From Macrosoma leucophasiata (lineage: Eukaryota; Arthropoda; Insecta; Lepidoptera; Hedylidae), in NCBI GenBank assembly GCA_036365455.1, contig JAWQUS010000026.1, forward strand, positions 15,704,001-15,768,000: a stretch of DNA of 64,000 nucleotides, in the 5' to 3' direction. Under the pieces are notes generated by a model, which had not been told where the DNA came from, made no database searches, and saw nothing but the letters and a program-made list of their open reading frames with translations. Every line of letters begins with the position of its first letter. Positions within the stretch are counted from its first letter, which is position 1. Shown here in pieces: positions 63,938 through 64,000 of this stretch. Position numbers and translations under genes: made by a program.

Positions 63938-64000
63938 AGTGATATGTTCTTAGGTTTTCGTGAGCCACACTCATTGAAATAAAACTTCAATGAGTGTAGC
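63938..64000 (-). repeat. End of foldback element related to 16591
   Basis: atgttcttaggttttcgtga and cactcattgaaataaaac match 16784-16826 antisense; the last bases turn back (ttcaatgagtgtag), again a foldback. Cut by the window edge. Confidence 0.6.

Overview
The window reads as nuclear DNA of a lepidopteran insect (moth or butterfly). That placement is an inference from repeat types: many short Helitron-like elements ending in a GC hairpin plus CTAG, RTE- and jockey-like LINE 3' ends, a tRNA-related SINE, a mariner, and one spliced host gene in an AT-rich, repeat-packed background. No bacterial gene organisation, CRISPR array or rRNA operon was seen.

Layout. 1-1500: LINE debris interrupted by a mariner fragment. 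1526-8094: a complete Ty3/Gypsy retrotransposon with two LTRs in which I found no difference and an open Gag-Pol frame of 1404 codons; the frame starts inside the 5' LTR. 8.1-16.9 kb: short retroposons, hAT-type MITEs, a truncated LINE reverse transcriptase and a tRNA-like foldback element. 17.2-27.06 kb: a tandem duplication whose first unit also carries a 5'-truncated jockey-like LINE. 27.6-28.7 kb: a 5'-truncated mariner with its catalytic triad. 29.1-31.8 kb: a 5S-rRNA-like SINE with perfect target duplications and a hAT-type MITE split by a second TIR element. 33.2-36.9 kb: a decayed Ty1/copia element primed by an internal part of initiator tRNA-Met. 38.0-38.9 kb: a tiny LTR element (TRIM-like) with a tRNA-Trp primer site. 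39.9-44.7 kb: Helitron arrays, SINEs and other repeats.

From about 45.1 kb to beyond the right edge the window holds the 5' part of a host gene on the plus strand. Seven coding exons (45297-60453) with consensus splice sites encode a ubinuclein/yemanuclein (HPC2) family protein, a subunit of the HIRA histone H3.3 chaperone complex. Its introns hold a 3.46-kb TIR element split by other insertions, non-LTR fragments, Helitrons and MITEs. Retroposons lie within about 50 bp of the 3' splice sites of exons 2, 3 and 7.

How the parts relate: the small elements look dependent on larger ones. The tRNA-related SINE shares its 3' tail with the LINE whose RT lies at 13770-14852, and the 5S-like SINE has a tail resembling another LINE 3' end here. 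The most frequent repeat ('family A', about 25 full or partial copies on both strands) is a ~290-bp poly(A)-tailed retroposon with a constant 5' start and a strong 5' inverted-repeat structure. Family names A, C, D, E, F, G, H, I, J, K, M, N, O, R, S1 are labels used only here. Coordinates of diverged repeats are good to about 5-10 bp.
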